From positions 1 to 14,573 of the forward strand of contig DATKEG010000227.1 of NCBI GenBank assembly GCA_035544515.1: DNA of 14,573 bases, written 5' to 3'. Under the pieces are notes generated by a model that was not told the origin of the DNA, ran no database searches, and saw only the letters and a list, made by a program, of their open reading frames with translations. Positions 13,884-14,573 of this stretch are shown piece by piece (position 1 is the stretch's first letter; each line of letters starts with the position of its first letter). The position numbers were made by a program, and so were the translations under genes. The DNA is from DATKEG01 sp035544515 (lineage in GTDB: Bacteria > Acidobacteriota > Vicinamibacteria > Fen-336).

Positions 13884-14573
13884 ATGAAGAGCCGCCTCAC
13901 CCAATCGAGCCTGGCCGGGCCGCTGCTCGTGGCTCTGGCCGTCGTCTTTTGCCTGATGCCCCGCCACGCCTCCGCCCAGGCCGTCAGCGGCACGCTGCTG
14001 GGCCAGGTGGTCGACTCGACCGGGGCCGCGGTCCCCGGCGCACGGGTCACCGTGACCTCGCCCGCGACCGGATTCACCCGCACGCTCACCAGCGACGGGA
14101 GCGGCGAATACACGGCTCCCTCGATTCCTCCGGCGGAGTACACCATCACGGCCGAGATGAGCGGCTTCAAGACCGTGACCGTCTCCAACGTCCGGGTCGG
14201 CGTCGACCAGAGGGTCCGCATCAACCTCACGCTGGAGCTGGGCCAGATGACGGAGGCGGTCGAGATCAGGGCTGAGGTGCCGCTGGTCCAGAGCAGCAGC
14301 TCCGACCTCTCCGCCACCATGGAGGAGGAGCAGATCCGAACGCTGCCTCTCAACGGCCGCAACTTCGTGAGCCTGACCCGCACCATCCCCGGGGTCCTGC
14401 GCGGCAACCCGGGCAGCAACTACGACGGCGCGGGCAGCCTGGCCTGGCGCGCGGCCTCGGGCTTCTCCGCCAACGGCCAGCGTCCCCGCGACAACAACTT
14501 CATGCTCGACGGCGTCGACAACAACGAGACCTGGCTGCAGACCGTCGTGCTCTACCCGCCGGTGGACGCCCTC
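13884..14573 (+). CDS. TonB-dependent receptor, Oar-like, N-terminal part
   Basis: The frame stays open to the window edge, giving the first 230 residues of what is usually a protein of about 1000 or more. The signal peptide covers residues 1-31 (hydrophobic core LLVALAVVFCLM, cleavage at ASA-QA). Residues 36-117 form a carboxypeptidase-regulatory-like beta-sandwich (GTLLGQVVDSTGAAVPGARV, YTAPSIPPAEYTITAEMSGF). The plug domain begins around 120 with VEIRAEVPLVQ, LPLNGRNF (154-161), SANGQRPRDNNFMLDGVDNN (195-214). This layout is the outer-membrane transporter type that is greatly expanded in Acidobacteriota; relatives import oligosaccharides, peptides or chelates using TonB energy. The start is supported by GGAGG five bases upstream and by the promoter. 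It diverges from the nagA-MFS operon, suggesting a shared substrate. The beta-barrel lies outside the window. Confidence 0.9.
   Translation, partial: MKSRLTQSSLAGPLLVALAVVFCLMPRHASAQAVSGTLLGQVVDSTGAAVPGARVTVTSPATGFTRTLTSDGSGEYTAPSIPPAEYTITAEMSGFKTVTVSNVRVGVDQRVRINLTLELGQMTEAVEIRAEVPLVQSSSSDLSATMEEEQIRTLPLNGRNFVSLTRTIPGVLRGNPGSNYDGAGSLAWRAASGFSANGQRPRDNNFMLDGVDNNETWLQTVVLYPPVDAL

Noticed and set aside
13716..14419. Minus-strand frames opposite the TonB receptor start
   Set aside because: The plus strand has a signal peptide, an RBS, a promoter and recognised domains; the opposing frames show none.

Overview
The window is very GC-rich bacterial DNA with no RNA genes, no insertion sequences and no CRISPR array. 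I find ten complete protein genes, a 42-residue small membrane gene at the left edge and one gene cut by the right edge. No gap between genes exceeds about 230 bases. The TonB-receptor fragment at the right end (signal peptide, carboxypeptidase-regulatory-like domain, then an LPLNGRNF plug motif) is of the Oar-like type abundant in Acidobacteriota. With the base composition and gene mix, this suggests a soil or sediment Acidobacteriota, or less likely Rokubacteria/Methylomirabilota. This placement is inference, because no phylogenetic marker is present.

Left third (1-7110): a disaccharide-metabolism cluster. A fused trehalose-6-phosphate synthase/phosphatase (otsA-otsB) and a GH38 alpha-mannosidase of the MngB type are read leftward as a probable two-gene operon. 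A GH15 glucoamylase/trehalase-type hydrolase is read rightward from the same 58-base intergenic region. Synthesis of trehalose and its likely breakdown therefore diverge from one control region.

Middle (7171-11412): a nucleotidyltransferase-fold protein followed by a calcineurin-like metallophosphoesterase (+); a one-domain cupin and a PAP2-family membrane phosphatase (-), which are separate units; and an exported protein (+) joining an unrecognised N-terminal domain, a PDZ domain and a BamE/SmpA-like C-terminus. A perfect small palindrome carrying both stop codons ends the convergent PDZ-protein and transporter genes.

Right end (11425-14573): a NagA-like deacetylase and an ACS-type MFS transporter overlap by ATGA and run leftward. 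A TonB-dependent receptor starts in the opposite direction. Between them lie recognisable sigma70-like promoters for both directions with a nested inverted repeat in between, so the locus looks like a co-regulated uptake and processing unit, plausibly for an amino sugar.

No clearly new defence or mobile system was found. The most open questions are the nucleotidyltransferase/phosphoesterase pair, the PDZ-SmpA exported protein, the NagA homologue without its N-terminal beta-strand segment, and the coupling of GH38 to trehalose genes.
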